From positions 310,001-374,000 of the forward strand of contig JADDTR010000005.1 of NCBI GenBank assembly GCA_015345905.1: a stretch of 64,000 nucleotides of DNA, given 5' to 3'. The notes under the pieces are model-generated. The model worked only from the letters and a program-made list of their open reading frames with translations. It was not told where the DNA came from and searched no databases. The position numbers and the translations under genes are program-made. Positions within the stretch are counted from its first letter, which is position 1; every line of letters begins with the position of its first letter. The stretch is from Aotearoamyces nothofagi. Its lineage: Eukaryota; Ascomycota; Leotiomycetes; Leotiales; Tympanidaceae. Shown in pieces: positions 12,878 to 25,947 of this stretch.

Positions 12878-15800
12878 CTATAACAAGCCCCTTGCGATAT
12901 TCGTTTGCACACCAGCAATGGGAGAATCTATCTGTTTGTTGATGGGTTTGAAGAGTTGTGCCATATCCAGTGTCAAATCTGTCAGCCCATATTCTTGATC
13001 TATGTCGCCAACTGATCCAAGCTCTTCTCCTCTCTTCGCACTGTCGGAAACCACCCATGTCTTGACAGATTTGAGCAAGTTCATGACATGACAGAAACGC
13101 TGATCAGGTGCCATTTGACAGTCAAGCTTGTTCTTGATGAGGTATTTTGCGAGATAGAAGAAGTGGATGCCATCCCTACAGAACCCAAAACGCCGGTAGC
13201 TAGTAGATGATGGGGGATATTGCATAGACATATCTTCGTCCCAAGTCTTCTTCCACTTTTCGAGCGCGTTATTGATGGTAATAAGGGAATCGTTGTCAAT
13301 GGGCGTCTGGCGCCGGCTGAGGTTCTGGGAATTCGGTGTGCTTGTGCCGCTGCTAGAGACATTCACTCCTGGAGGATTGCCGCCATCCGTCTCTTGCGAC
13401 ATTTGTCTCTGCGCAAGCCAGATCTGCACATGAAGAGCATGGATAAGGATGAATTTTGAGTAGAGGTTTGTCGTCCCTGCTTTGAGGCTGACGTTTGCAT
13501 CCATTAAAGCCTTCAGAGCAGTGTTCATTTCAGGCTGCTTCGCACGGCGACTTCCTTCAGGGTTTCTATCTCTAGCAACAACGGGGCCATACAGACCAAG
13601 GCACTCGGCACACTGTGCAGCCGTTCGAGCATCCCATGCAGCGTCGTCAGCTGGAAGAGGAATGCCCACTTCAAAACTATCGAATTGAGGAGGATTGTTG
13701 AAGTACAAGACCATAACGGTATCAACTAAGAAAATGGTGTAGAATAGTCTAGAACGCTTCTCTTGTTCTACCCAAGTATTCCAATCAAAGTTTGCCACAT
13801 TGAAATTTTCAACGACCACATTCTGTTGATGGAGGACACTGAAGGACTGGGTGGCAGTAGATGGCTGGTTGAGTCGAGCTGTGCGAGCGATAGCCACAAG
13901 AAGCGGATACCTGCGCCTGGCCATTTCTCGTTGAATGGGTGTACCATTCCAGATGAAAAGAACTTGCATCAGAAAAGCGGCCTGTATTTCTTCCAGGTTG
14001 GTCTTGCCGCCCCCAATCACGTCGTCTCCAAGGCCGGAATTTCCACTCGGGTCTCGCATGAGCGCTGAATATACTTTGGAATCTCTCTCTATTATCATCT
14101 TTGCTTGCTCCATTAGTTCTCGAACTTGGCTAGGCATCAACCTTTCAGAGTATACGGCTCCAGTACAGATCATCGCTAGAAGAAGTCCATTGTAAACTTC
14201 GGTGATGCGAAAAGTTGGCATGTGGATTATTGGGAAATGGCCTTGAAAATTGGTATACTGTTCTAAGAAATGCTTTATATTGTCTGCTGATAGATAATTG
14301 CGAATGTCATTGTTTTGCCCGGTTACCTGTGAGCCAGCCGGAAAGCAGAAGTTTGTAAGTTGGCTCGATATCTGCTGTAGGGGGTCATGTTGTGATGCGG
14401 GGAAGTTCCAGCTTGGGAAGCCGCTTCCGGGGCCGCCGGTACCTTCTTGCCTAACACCAGCAATAGGGTACATGCCTGTAAAAAGGGGGTCATTGGGGTG
14501 GGCTAGGGAAGGCTCGGCCTTAATTGCCATCTGGTTTTGGACTAAGCTTGGGTTGTAGGGACTGATAAAGCCGTCTTGCGCACCTGGTTGAAACATTTGA
14601 GACCAGTCAACATTGGACTGCTGTGCATTTGGTGCACCCCCATACATTGGCATTGGCCCACGTCCGTTAGCCATAGATGCTATTTGCTCGTTTCCTGATG
14701 CATGAAGTGAGCCACCGTTGCTTTGGGTTGGGAACTCGTAGCTCTGACCGAAACTGGGACCATTATGGCCGTTTGGCATGTTGAAGGCAGCGAGCTGCGG
14801 GTTCATGTTCGATGGCATGGTCGTCGGGACGCCTCCATTGTAATTCTGGTCGAAACTCGCCCTGTGTGGTCCGTTCGGACCTGGGTTTGTCAAGCCTCGT
14901 CCGTCTAGTTCACCGCCGCTGTTCATTCTTTTAAGGCTGTTGGATCTCGATAGGTGGTCTCGTGCAGCTTGTTCATCTGTCAAATTAGAAGCCGGGTCAG
15001 GAATACGTCCATCAGGAATGATGCCAAAGGGGTGCAGACTTGGATCATTAGAAATGCCATTCAGACCATTCATGTTTCTCATCATATCTCCATCCACCGA
15101 GCTCGTAGTGGAGCTCTTATGTGGGCCCGGGTGCGACTTCTTCAGGTGGGCTTGTGCGTGGGACAAGTGGCTAGCACCTGTGGGATTGCCGCGACGAATC
15201 GAACATTTTTGGAAGTGGCGCTTGAGAATATCACTTCTGGAGAACGTGTCCCTACACAAAACACACATGTACGGACGATCTCCAGTATCTAATCTTGATC
15301 AGGGCATACTCATTAATAACGGGGCCAGGACTCACGTCTTAGAAGATGTCGCTTCAAATGCTTTGCATGAAGATAGGTTTTGGTGCAATGAGGACAAGGA
15401 AATTTTCCATCAGCATCTTTTGCCGGGATCATTGCATTTTTACTTGATCCTGTCCCGGTTGCGCCCACTGCAGGACGTCCGGGAGCACTCGGAAGGATGC
15501 CTCTTCGACCTTGTGAGCCTACAACGTGAGTTGGAGGTTCTTGTTCTTGCCCTGGGCCCTGTTGTCCATAAGGAGATGGCATCCCTTGCTGCATTTGAGA
15601 ATGCATGCCGTGCATCTGCGCCGACGAGTTCATAGGTCGTAAAGGAACAAGGCGATTATGAGATGGCCCTGGAGCTGGGGCAATAGCTTGAGGGTGTGGC
15701 ATCGGGCCGGAACTTTGCGGCATCATTGCTGAAGAATTGTAAGGCTGGAGCGGCTGCTGGTAGGGAGCATTCTGAAGATGGTAACCTCGAGGGCCCGGCT

Positions 15801-16050
15801 GCGCGCCCATGGGCTGAAATCCTCCATTGCCTGCGGAACCAGGTGTGTTCGGCGTCGTCGAGGTCGGCGTGTGAGGCGCACTCAAGGACTGCTGCCCATA
15901 CATAGAATGCATCGACAGAGCAGCATGCTGCTGAGCTTGCAATGGCGGGAGCGTATGCGGCGGGAGCGACGCGTTCTGCTGCAGTTGCTGAGGAGCTATC
16001 GACGGCAGCGAGGAGTACGACGAGCCGGCGTTGCTAGTATACTGATCCAT
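12878..16050 (-). CDS. C2H2 zinc-finger transcription factor with fungal TF domain
   Basis: Probable nuclear DNA-binding regulator of 1041 aa. Model: 16050-15336 joined to 15288-12878, removing a 47-nt intron (GTGAGT...ATTAG). The junction rebuilds the linker HTGDRPY between two adjacent zinc fingers, which strongly supports it. Finger 1 uses C219, C222, H235 and H239. Finger 2 uses C247, C250 and H263, and its last ligand position is C267 instead of His. A Q/P/S-rich N-terminus precedes the fingers and a disordered N/G/P-rich linker follows. From roughly residue 540 to 800 there is a helical region typical of the fungal-specific transcription factor domain (motif HFPIIHMPTFR). I chose the ATG at 16050 (Kozak TCACAATGG, MDQYTSN...). 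The frame stays open upstream to 16341 but only from a TTG. Target genes cannot be inferred. Confidence 0.9.
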
Positions 16051-16927
16051 TGTGACTGATATTGAGGGTTGTTCGACTGTTTTGACGAAATCATCGAAGA
16101 CCTTCACAACCCCACTATCCTCGCGATGCAGCTTGGTGATGAGGCCTTGCTTTTTCTCTGCTTGTGCAATTGCGAAGTCGAGCTTCGGGAGCTTTTTCAC
16201 GTTGCACGGCGATAACGGCGAAAATGGAACAAGGGCAGTTGATTGTGCAGCTCGGATTCTGGTACACCGTGAACACCGAAAGTTATTGAGGTTTTCGCGA
16301 TATTTCGTGTCGACGTCGATGCAGAGTGGAGACAAGGACAACGGGAGGGACGAATTAATGGGTGTTGACAGACAGAAAGAAAACAGCCCTTGGACGTTCT
16401 AATAGAAGAGGGACCCGCTTTAGCTTCCCAGGACGTGGGAAGGCGTGGGAAGCAGACGGTCGACACGATTAGAGCAGTGATTGGTGATGCCAGGGCCTGC
16501 CTGGGGCCTGCCTGGGACCTGCCGGCCTGTCTGCCACTTGTAAGGTTGGTAAGGTTGGTAAGGTTGGAAAGTATCAGGCTACCAGCGCTCTACCGCGCAG
16601 ACTACGGAGCGACGTATGACGGAAAAGGCAAGAATTTTCACCACTTTTACTGTGCAAGCAAGATGCACAACATACAGTATTAATCTGCCGGCCATGCAGC
16701 CGACTCAATCCAGTGCTGCGTACAGCCATCCGGTCCAGGTATGTATGTATGAATGTATGTATTGTCTATGTTTGCATGTATGTACCGCCGGCGATGCTGC
16801 TGTCTGGCCTCGTTGCGGTGTCTTCTGGGCTGCTGCCATTCGCTATTGACAACTACATATAGCATATAGAGCTCCAGCTGGCCCTCGATCCTGGGCACTG
16901 CTGCCGCCCACATACAGCCGACGTCCA

Positions 16928-17036
16928 GTATACAGGATACAGGATACAGGATACAGGATACAGGATACAGGATATAGGATACGGGGATACGGAATACGGA
17001 ATACGGGATACAGGATACAGGATACAGGCAGGATAC
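16928..17036. repeat. 7-nt minisatellite (GGATACA)
   Basis: About fifteen copies of GGATACA or its variants (GGGATAC, GGAATAC), slightly interrupted. On the minus strand it reads as a repeating YPVSCIL-type peptide, which is a frame artefact. Confidence 0.9.
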
Positions 17037-17570
17037 ATACTTACAGCGCTGTCACTATGACCAATATCACAGCCGTCGGCACCGGCGGGCGAGTCCACCG
17101 CTATCTATCAGAAAACATTCGCGAAGTTTCATGGAAAGTTCCAATACTCGTACGGCACCAAAGACGCTTTGGAACAGTTCCGCCGCCTGGAGGTTAGGAG
17201 GCAATTAGTAGGTCGATATTTCTGATGATCACGTCCTGGATCTTGGGCTATGAATGCCGCCGGCTGGTTCTGTTTGTTATATCCTGCCAAAGCCGCCCAC
17301 GGCTCCCTTAGAGTATCACTTTGCACAGCGGCAGAACCCCCGATAACAACCCTAGCCACCGTCTCCTACATGTTCAGGCAGGCGCTTGCCTGGGCCCAGT
17401 GGCCTTGGCCCGCCGTTATTGGGTGACTGATTCCTGGCTTTATCGACGGCCGGTGCTATTGTGAGTAGCCTGTCAACGAATCTGTCGCAATGGTAAGATA
17501 TTGCACGAGTGACACTGTCGGTCGACCCTATCGAGTCAGGGACGGCGAGCGGAAGCTGGTGCTGCTTGGT

Positions 17571-17625
17571 CGGCGTGGGAGGCGTGGGAGGCGTGGTGGG
17601 CGTGGTGGGCGTGGTGGGCGGTAGG
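17571..17625. repeat. 9-nt GC-rich repeat (GGCGTGGTG)
   Basis: Six tandem copies of a nonamer varying between GGCGTGGGA and GGCGTGGTG. The plus strand carries many regularly spaced runs of three Gs, so a G-quadruplex is conceivable. Confidence 0.8.
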
Positions 17626-18427
17626 GACAGATGGCGGGCGTGCTAGCTAGCCTCCGCCGCCGAAGCAGCAGGCAAGCATTCAATGCATCCAAGCCCCCCG
17701 ACCCGGCTAGATTGACCGCGACGAAGTTGGGCAGTTAGAGCCCTTTGAGCCGTCGAGCGCCCCAATCGAGCAAGCACTTGGCCGTGGCCGACCTTCTTCC
17801 GATAGTCGAGCGCTGTCGAGCGTTGGCGAGCGTTGGGCCAGGGAGCCAGGTAGGGTAGGCTTGCCATCTTTCGGATGCCGGCACTCGCCCGACACCAGAA
17901 CGAGCCTAGGCGCCAGGCCTGATGCGCCAGCAGGTGCGAACCAAATGCCGCTCAACCACCCCCCGATCGGACGCCGGTGCACCGCGACCCGCGAGCCTGC
18001 GAATGATGCGAGCCTCGTCGCGAGTCTGCTGCTGCTGCTGCTGCACGAGCAAGACATCTAGTTACAGCCATCGACAGCCAGTGACGCGGCAGAGCGACGG
18101 CAAATTTAAGGCCTTCTGCCCCCTCGTCTGGGATGCCGTTCTGCAGCACGTTACCAGGACCGACTGCCTGCCTCCAGCACGCGCAGAGCAAGACGAAGAA
18201 CCGCAGGGAACCGACCCCGGCTTTCAGGGCGTACGAGCAGATCTTCGTGACCCCTTCATCTTCGATCAGTAGTAATACAGCAATGTGCTGTATGATTGTC
18301 CTGTACGGTAGCTCGACGACTAGCTGCCTTTCGAACATAGCCATTGCCGATGCTGTGCCATGCCTGTACTCGGTACCCGAGCAGGACTTCTAAAGACGTG
18401 GGAAACGTGGCAACGTACGATTTCTAG

Positions 18428-18786
18428 GGTCTTCTAGCTGTAGCGCTGCTCGAGTCCGGCGGCATTCCGCCGCCAGAGAAAGGCAAATTGAAGAATGAAA
18501 CTCTGCTGGGCGCTATTCGCTACAAGCCACGGCACATGTATCTGTACCAGAAGGGTACTGTACCTGGCGCATGCGAGATATGCCACTACCTCACGTTCGT
18601 CCATGTGAAAATGAAAATAAACTCGCAATTCCGCGACCTGCGGTGCCCTAATGCGGCTAGGGCACGTCATCCTTTCAGTACTTGTCGAGTAGGCTGTATC
18701 AAAGTCCGCCGCCGTTACTCGGGCATCCTTGACGGGAGCCGAAAGCGGCGGCCTGTCAGACTATCGGAAGCCGCGTGGCTCAGGTA
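18428..18786 (+). pseudogene. coding-like Cys/Arg-rich fragment, unidentified
   Basis: An open frame of about 118 codons with no ATG near its 5' end reads ...ESGGIPPPEKGKLKN... and goes on to a basic Cys-containing region (CEIC; later RCP...STCRVGC). It ends at TGA just before a consensus-looking GTAAGG. A TTTCTAG acceptor-like site precedes it. It could be an internal exon or a decayed gene piece. I recognise no family, and a chance frame is possible. Confidence 0.2.
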
Positions 18787-21010
18787 AGGAAAGTACACTG
18801 TAGTCACTGGTTAGAAGTCCTGCGGTAACTGTATTGCACATAGCCACACCGCGCCGAGATTTATGGTCGTACGAAGGAAGGAACGAGCGTGCCTCGCGCG
18901 GATACCACAATGGAGATGGTTGAGGGACCTGGAGAGGAGAGATGGAGCTGGTGCGAGTTGCCTGCTGTAGCCTACAGCCTACAGAACCTTATAGCCTCTG
19001 TGCTCCAGTAGACAGCAGGACGTCTGACCCCTCGGATGCAGAGCTCCGTATTACAGTACAATCACAGGATTGATCCACCGTGCCGTGCGAGGCTCCTTGA
19101 TAAAACTGCACAATGCACAACTACGCCTTGAGGATGGGGAGACAGTTCGATTAGCTACAGTATTTAGGCTGTAACTATTGTTTGTTATACCCGGCACGTA
19201 GCTCAACAGAATGCTCCAACTACCTTGCTATACAAGGGAAAACATGCTACGGCATCGAGGAAAGCGCGACTTAATTGATCTTGCTCGAGCTACAGTTATG
19301 CCGAATACCAATACTGCAGTACGTATGTACCGCATCTCGTCCGTATGACCAACCAGCTGGCCGGAGACGAGCCGACTTGGTTGAGTAACGATTAACACTC
19401 GTAATTGCCATGGTGGCATCCCCAAGATGTTTCTGTTTCGGCCTGAAGGCCCTTTTTGTCTCCCTATTCCTTACTGTTATCGACTCCGGCGTTCTTCTTC
19501 CTTCCAGGCACAACAAAGCTGCCCAGGGAACGTCGCTGCTCATAACATAACGCCAAAGAAAGGCATGCCTCCACGGCGTGTTCCAGCGTGTAGGCGCTCA
19601 AGTCGTGATAGGCTGGGTCTTGGAGCATTTCTGTAATACAGTAATAGTGTCTGCAGAGCACGGTCTCGTCTCCCCTTGCTATACAGTAGTTGCCCAAGCT
19701 ACCATGTTACACATGCCTCTCAGTCACACGTACGAGGCAAGCGTCAAGGACAGTACACCGACCGCAGCACACAGTTTTATTCCCTGCTATCCCCCAGATC
19801 AGGCCCGGCAGATGCCGTTGGCCATTCCTGTCGGACATCTTTCCGACGCTCGCATATGATACTGACAGCGGTTGGATGCAGAGTTAATGTTTATATAGAG
19901 CTACCCAGCAATCCTGAGACCCTTTCGGACCGCAATAATCGCCGTTGGGTGTTTACTTGGTATTAATTACTCTAGTCCTACTCTTCGATACCAGCAATGG
20001 CTTGTAGCTTCGAGCGCAAATGCCGAGCCGCGTCAATTCTCCGTCAATTCTCGTCTCCCTCCGGCTTCTCACGAAAAATGCCGGATAGATCATCTTCATG
20101 TATCAGAGACAGGCGCCACCATCGCATGTGCAGCGGCCCTATAAGGACTAACGCTAGAATATTACCTATTGACTTGGTTATAGTACTGTAGGTAAGGCAG
20201 CTAAGGTAGCAAGCACTGGAAGGTACCTAGTAGTCACTTGTCACGCTTTCTCATGCAGCATTCCTAAACAAGTAATTCTAGTGACCTGTAGCGCGCGATG
20301 CGCTACGGGCGTGGTTATAGCGACGGCAGTAGCAGTTTGGAGCTCTCAACCAAGCAGAACTCACGATTTGTACTGCTATTTTGCTTGGCATTGTTATTGC
20401 CCTTCTCATAATAATCGATATAAGCAAGATGCCCACGTAATGCTACAAACTACGAGGAAGTAGCTGTAGGATCGTGAGCGAAGCTGTGCGAACATGCCAG
20501 GGAACTGTTTGCTGGCAAGATCGTAAGTAGTAAGACTAAGATGGTCAGGCCTCTAGAGAAACAATAGCCCAAGGCCGGGCCAAGGTATTAGATAGGAGTC
20601 TCCATCGTTAGGTATTGCTGCAGCCTGGAAGAGTCGAGATAGAGAGTTCAAAGAGGCAATAAGATGCGAGGTACTCCCCTATGATGACGGCTCATTCAGT
20701 CGATACATTCTGCTTGCAGGATCCATAGTCTAGAGCGGAGTGTTGACAGCACAGCTTGCAGCGACTTGAATCAGAATTAGCTGGCACAACAGTGGCAGTA
20801 TTTTCTTCCTTCTCATCCGTGGTGAGCATCATGAATTGATACGACGACTGCCACAAACGAAGGAGCCTATGTTTGGCCAGGTCATGTGATGCACTTTAGG
20901 CGATGCGCTAGTCTCTAAAATGTGAGAGCTCGCGTGGAGAGATACGAGACGGACAGCAGAGAAAGCATCAAGGACGACTACGTCCGTTGTCAATTAATAT
21001 CGTCAGGCAG

Positions 21011-21905
21011 ATGGCGCCTTCTGCAGTGATACGGCCCATTGGGCAGCATCTTTTTAAGCCTTCCCGAGGACAGCACATCTCTCTATCGTTTCTTGTTCCG
21101 TCCCTCCTTAAGGTTCAAACTTCGTTCTTCTCCACCACATCACAAACTCAATTCCCACGAGACTACAACCGAGATCGTGGTGTGAGTACAGTTCGTCGAA
21201 CTGGACCGCGGCAACCCCTCAGCGTATCCAAAGAACCTCTCCCTACTCCTGTCCTTGACCCCAAGAAGCGAAGCAAAATCCTGGTGGATGAAGACCATGG
21301 GTTATGGCAGTTCTTTCATTCGAAAGAGAAGCCGATGAACACACCTGAAGAAGACTACGAGCATGGCCGCCCATGGTCCGCCGAGGAACTGAGAAATAAG
21401 AGTTGGGAGGATCTACATGCGCTCTGGTGGATGTGCTGCAAGGAGAGGAATATAATAGCTACGGAGGCATACGAAAAAGCGAGATTGGAGGCTGGCTACG
21501 GTGAATACGAAGCAGAACGGAGGGATGTAGCTGTAAGTTACTATATGACTCTAGTATATCACGTTGCCACCAATGTTATATGCTAATTGATTCTTATTTT
21601 AGGTTCGACGGACCCAAAGGGCCATCAAGCAGGTGCTTACGGAAAGATATTACTCCTGGGATGAAGCTAGAAAGTTGGCCCGGGACGATCCAGAGGTTGA
21701 CCTATCTGGTGAAGGTATTGCATACACTCCGAGTGACTTGGAGGAGGATGTACTCGAGCAAGAAGAAGAAGAATATCTATCAGAGGAAGAAGTACCACAA
21801 GAGGAGAAGCATAAATTTGCAACGTCACCTTCAGAGTCGACTACCAATTCAGCCAGCTTGCCGCCATCGGAGCATATAACACCTCGTGCAACTCCTGTAG
21901 GATAG
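21011..21905 (+). CDS. MRPL4: mitochondrial large ribosomal subunit protein uL29m (MRPL4)
   Basis: Structural protein of the mitoribosome large subunit near the polypeptide exit. The 274-aa model is 21011-21532 joined to 21603-21905, with a 70-nt intron (GTAAGT...TTTTAG) and the frame preserved. The N-terminus is basic and hydrophobic (a run ending STTSQTQF) as expected for a mitochondrial presequence. The MRP-L47/uL29m core runs from about residue 90 to 195: GLWQFFHSKEKPMNTPEEDY, RPWSAEELRNKSWEDLHALWW, then after the intron RRTQRAIKQVLTERYYSWDEA. The C-terminal tail is strongly acidic and low-complexity. I used the ATG at 21011; an in-frame TTG lies 24 nt upstream. GDI follows 340 bp downstream on the same strand. 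Confidence 0.93.
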
Positions 21906-22245
21906 AAGATATTGTACATAATATGGGATTTGGAAATTGGTGCAGATGGGAGCAAGTATTAACAGTTGATGATGGACTCATATGGTCTTTCATAAAACGT
22001 TTGTAAGATATCATTGCATAGACGGTATACAATCTAAGAGATAAAAATACCTATGTTGCATATTGAATTATCTTAACGGAACTACCCGTCAATGCGCCGT
22101 TGACCCTGACACAAGCGAGGCCAACGATCTCCGCGATAAGTGACCCATTTAGACCAGCTTGCAGTTCCACACCGAAAGTTGAGTGAAGTGAAGAACCCAC
22201 CAAGAATCTCTCAACTCTATCCCACTCTCTAAGCTTCTTGCAAAT

Positions 22246-24014
22246 ATGGATGAAATTGCGCCTGAGTACGATGTTGTCGTCCTTGGTACAGGTAAACAGA
22301 ACCCCACATAGAGGGGCAACAGTAGCACATGCTGACGTCTTCTAGGCCTGACCGAATGTGTGCTCTCTGGGTACTTCAAACAAGCACCCCGCCTTGATTC
22401 ATGTATGGCCAGCTAACATCCAGCATAGCGTGCTGAGTGTAAAGGGCCAAAAGGTGCTACATATTGATCGCAATGACCACTATGGAGGGTAAGACTTATC
22501 ATTCTGTAGAGCGGGCTTAGACTGACAACGACTAGTGAGGCAGCATCTGTCAACATTGAGACGGTCAGTTTCTTAACATATCGAGTTCTATGAATATACC
22601 CCTGACTCTCCACAGCTCTTCAAGAAATACGGTAACTACAACAAGGGCGAGGAGCCATGGAAGAAGTACGGACGAGCAAACGACTGGAACATCGACCTTG
22701 TGCCGAAGCTACTCATGTCAAGTGGTGAATTAACCAACATTCTCGTCTCGACCGATGTCACAAGATACCTCGAATTCAAACAAGTAGCTGGGAGTTACGT
22801 GCAACAAGGTGCCGGCCCCAAGGCGACCGTTGCAAAGGTGCCTTCTGATGCAGGAGAGGCCCTGAGATCTTCGTTAATGGGCATATTTGAGAAGAGACGT
22901 ATGAAGAGCTTTATTGAATGGGTTGGCACTTTTGACGAGGGGGACTCGGCCAGTCACAAGGGTAAGCGTGGTACAGAGATCTTATTAAAGACTTCATATT
23001 GATATGTCTAGGTCTTAACATCAGAACTTGTACAATGAAGGACGTCTACGATAAATTCGGCCTTGAAGTCACAACAAGAGATTTTATTGGACATGCGATG
23101 GCCCTATATACAACCGACAGTTACATCACCGAGCAAGGCAGAGCACCAGAAACTATAGAGCGGATTAAGCTCTATGGAAACTCAGTCGCTCGTTACGGCA
23201 AATCGCCTTATATCTACCCCCTGTACGGCCTTGGCGAGCTCCCACAAGGCTTTGCTCGTCTCTCTGCAATCTATGGCGGAACATACATGCTGAATACAAA
23301 CATTGACGAGATTATATATGACGGAGCCAAGGCTGTTGGTATTAAGGCTACAATGCGCGAGCGTGGAGAAGAAGGCGACGGAATGACATTTACTACGAAA
23401 GCGAAGAAGATCCTCGCAGATCCATCATATTTCCCAGGAAAGGTCCAAGTTGTTGGCCATGTGCTCAAAGCCATATGCATCTTGACACACCCTGTTGCTG
23501 GCACAGACAACAGTGATTCGGCACAACTAATTATCCCCCAATCGCAAGTTGGACGAAAGCACGGTAAGTTACATGAAATTCTGTTCCTAGAATGTTAACT
23601 AAATGCAAATAGACATCTACATTGCCGTCGTCGGATCCGCCCACAATGTCTGTCCCAAGGGCTACTATATTGCTATCGTGTCCACCATTTCGGAGACTAC
23701 GTCTAACCATCATCTCGAGCTCGCTGCCGGTTTTGAGCGTCTCGGCAGAGTTGAGGAGAAGTTTATGGTATGGGATCTTAGTATTCACTCCAAACAATGC
23801 TTACTGTCACATTTAGGGCCCACCGATCCCACTTTACGAGCCTCTGGAGAGCGGTGTTAATGACAATATTTTTATCTCCAAGAGTTACGATGCGACGAGT
23901 CATTTCGAGACAACTACCGATGATGTGAAGGATATATACCGCAGGGCAGAGGGTCATGAATTAGTCGTTGAGGGGCTTAGAGAAGGTACTAACTTGGTTG
24001 GTGGAGACGAATGA
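22246..24014 (+). CDS. GDI1: Rab GDP-dissociation inhibitor
   Basis: Cytosolic protein that extracts GDP-bound, prenylated Rab GTPases from membranes and recycles them in secretion and endocytosis. Eight exons: 22246-22291, 22346-22370, 22429-22488, 22536-22563, 22616-22961, 23012-23563, 23613-23767, 23817-24014, giving 469 aa. Introns are 47-58 nt, all GT-AG, clustered at the 5' end. The Rossmann-like N-terminus MDEIAPEYDVVVLGTGLTE leads to the highly conserved VLHIDRNDHYGGE. Later blocks GNYNKGEEPW, YGLGELPQGFARLSAIYGG and the C-terminal domain follow in normal order. Length matches fungal GDIs. I see no break or missing block. Confidence 0.97.
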
Positions 24015-25947
24015 GTACTTGGAAGCTTTCCATAGAAGAGGATAGGTCTCGTAACATAATAAGGACGTCATCGCATAATAGTCCTATTAGGTAGCAATGT
24101 GACAATGAAACGGACTTTGCTAGTGTCACCTCGAACATATTCTAGGCAGAGAAATGGGATCTCCGTCCCAGCGGGAAGTAACAGACCCACTCTATAGTGT
24201 TTTTTGCAATGCGGGGGATCATTGCAATTCGGGACTCGTGCCCCACACGTCTTGTTTAGACGCGTAGCGGCTTACTCGGTCAAGGGTGAAATACATCCGA
24301 AATGGGGAAAGATGTGGGTGATGACGCGGGATATCCGCGTGGCTGAATAATAAAAATTATAAAAAGTCTTAAGAATCCTCAGATTGAAAAAATTCTCGAG
24401 TATTGTATTGAATTGTCTATTTTATAATCCACGATAGTATGGTGAGTCAATTATCTTGTTAGCAGGGTTAGGTTAGGTACAGTATATGTATATGTTTGTT
24501 ATCACAGGCGCGAACGAATTGAATTACGGTTTAGGGTTAATTGATTGATTGACTGGCAGTCACGACGAGGTGACGAGGTGATGATCCATCGGACTACGGT
24601 ACCGCGACGACATGACCTTTGGGAGTCGATAATAGGAATGTTCTTGACGCGATGAAGGTGGAGGCGAGGTCCAGCAGACTCCATGTCCTGCAAGGCGATA
24701 CGTCGTGATCTTTTTTTCCCAAGAAGGCCGAAGAAGGCATGGCTCGAGTTGGCTCTGGGGCGAAGACAGGCGGATATCCCTCCTTGACGATGCGGGTGTC
24801 GATGCCGTTTCTGAGGAGACTAGTCTAGTCGTACGCTTAGTTCCAGAGGACTTTGCTAGATATATCAACGTCGATGTCTTAGAGGATGTCAAAGGAGCGC
24901 GAGAGCTTTTGGGATGGGATATCTGCGAACGAGTTCGGTGGTGATGAATACGTCATGTCATCTAGGTTATGCTCGCGGCGTATGTTACGACAAAGAAAAG
25001 AGCAGAGGGGACTGCGTGTGCGATTACGAGGGCGCTTTTAAATATGCTGGGTGGACGAGGACATTAGGAGAGCTATTTAGCACATAAAGGAGGTACGGTA
25101 CAGAGGTGGTTATATATCTGGGGCGAGCTAAGACAGCGGATGCAAGGCGCCGCTGCAACTAGATTGGAGTATTGAAGAGATATCAGAGTGCGTGACGGGA
25201 TCGAGGCTGGAAGATTCAGGGAAAAGGGATCTCGTATACTGCGGAAAGAAAAGGAATTGTAATGGATGTTTCATACCTGAGTGCTCGAATGGGTAACAAA
25301 GGTGTTTCACGTAATCGTCAGTACTGACCATCTTCGATTACCCTACCTCACCTTCCACTCGTTTTCGGTACTCAAATTACTCGAGTAGCTTGGCTCGGGA
25401 TGAGAGATATTCAATGTTCCACAGCCTAGATGCCAGGGGTAAATTAATAGCGCGCTAAGCGCCAAGTGTGCAACGACATCGAGGAATTTCTCTTCGAGCT
25501 GGGTCCAACAGGCAAAGTCTGATCAGGTTCTTTGTAGAGCTGTTCAGTAGATTCGTTGATATCATCATGGAGATTCTGCACTATGGTTTACGGCGATTCG
25601 TGACGTCTTCGACAGGCCTAGGAAAGGAACAAGTTGCTATATATTTATTGTCTTCGACGATACATTCCTCTCTGCTTATTCTGTTGTCTTTGTAGCATTT
25701 TCAGAAGACATTCCTGGCTGAGACATCCGTACGTGTACTCAACACGCTGAGTTTAACATAACAAGCTTTTGGCTTTATTTTCGAGTCCAGATTTCCGGTG
25801 CTGCTTATTTCTTCCTCTTCCTCTTTTTCATCTTCTACTCTTCATGCCCCTCTCCCACCTTTAATGCCTTGTTGGTTCCAAAGTTCTAATTTATAATATT
25901 AATCTCTTCGGAACCCGGCGTGGAGGAACCATACATCTCCTGGCACA
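24015..25947. other. intergenic, no gene seen
   Basis: About 1.9 kb between GDI1 and the zincin-like gene. It has an AT-rich patch near 24340-24430. Two short overlapping frames on opposite strands at 24560-24944 resemble nothing I know. The last 150 bp (polypyrimidine-rich, 25800-25860) look like the promoter and leader of the next gene. Confidence 0.55.

Larger units (their letters stand above)
16051..21010. other. 5 kb gene-poor region
   Basis: No confident gene. It includes the 5' flank of the transcription factor, a 7-nt minisatellite (16928-17036), a GGCGTGGTG repeat (17571-17625), and coding-like fragments around 17.9-18.8 kb on the plus strand that I cannot identify. From 18.8 to 20.9 kb I see nothing recognisable. 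The right end is the promoter and 5' leader of the mitochondrial ribosomal protein gene at 21011. Confidence 0.55.

Noticed and set aside
16051-16341. N-terminal extension of the C2H2 transcription factor
   Set aside because: The open frame begins at TTG, not ATG, and the ATG at 16050 has a much better context and family-like start.
24529-24542. telomere-like TTTAGGGTTAA
   Set aside because: A single copy, not an array, followed by ordinary GATT repeats.
24560-24944. opposing short frames upstream of the zincin-like gene
   Set aside because: Overlapping on both strands, no family resemblance, no splice signals.
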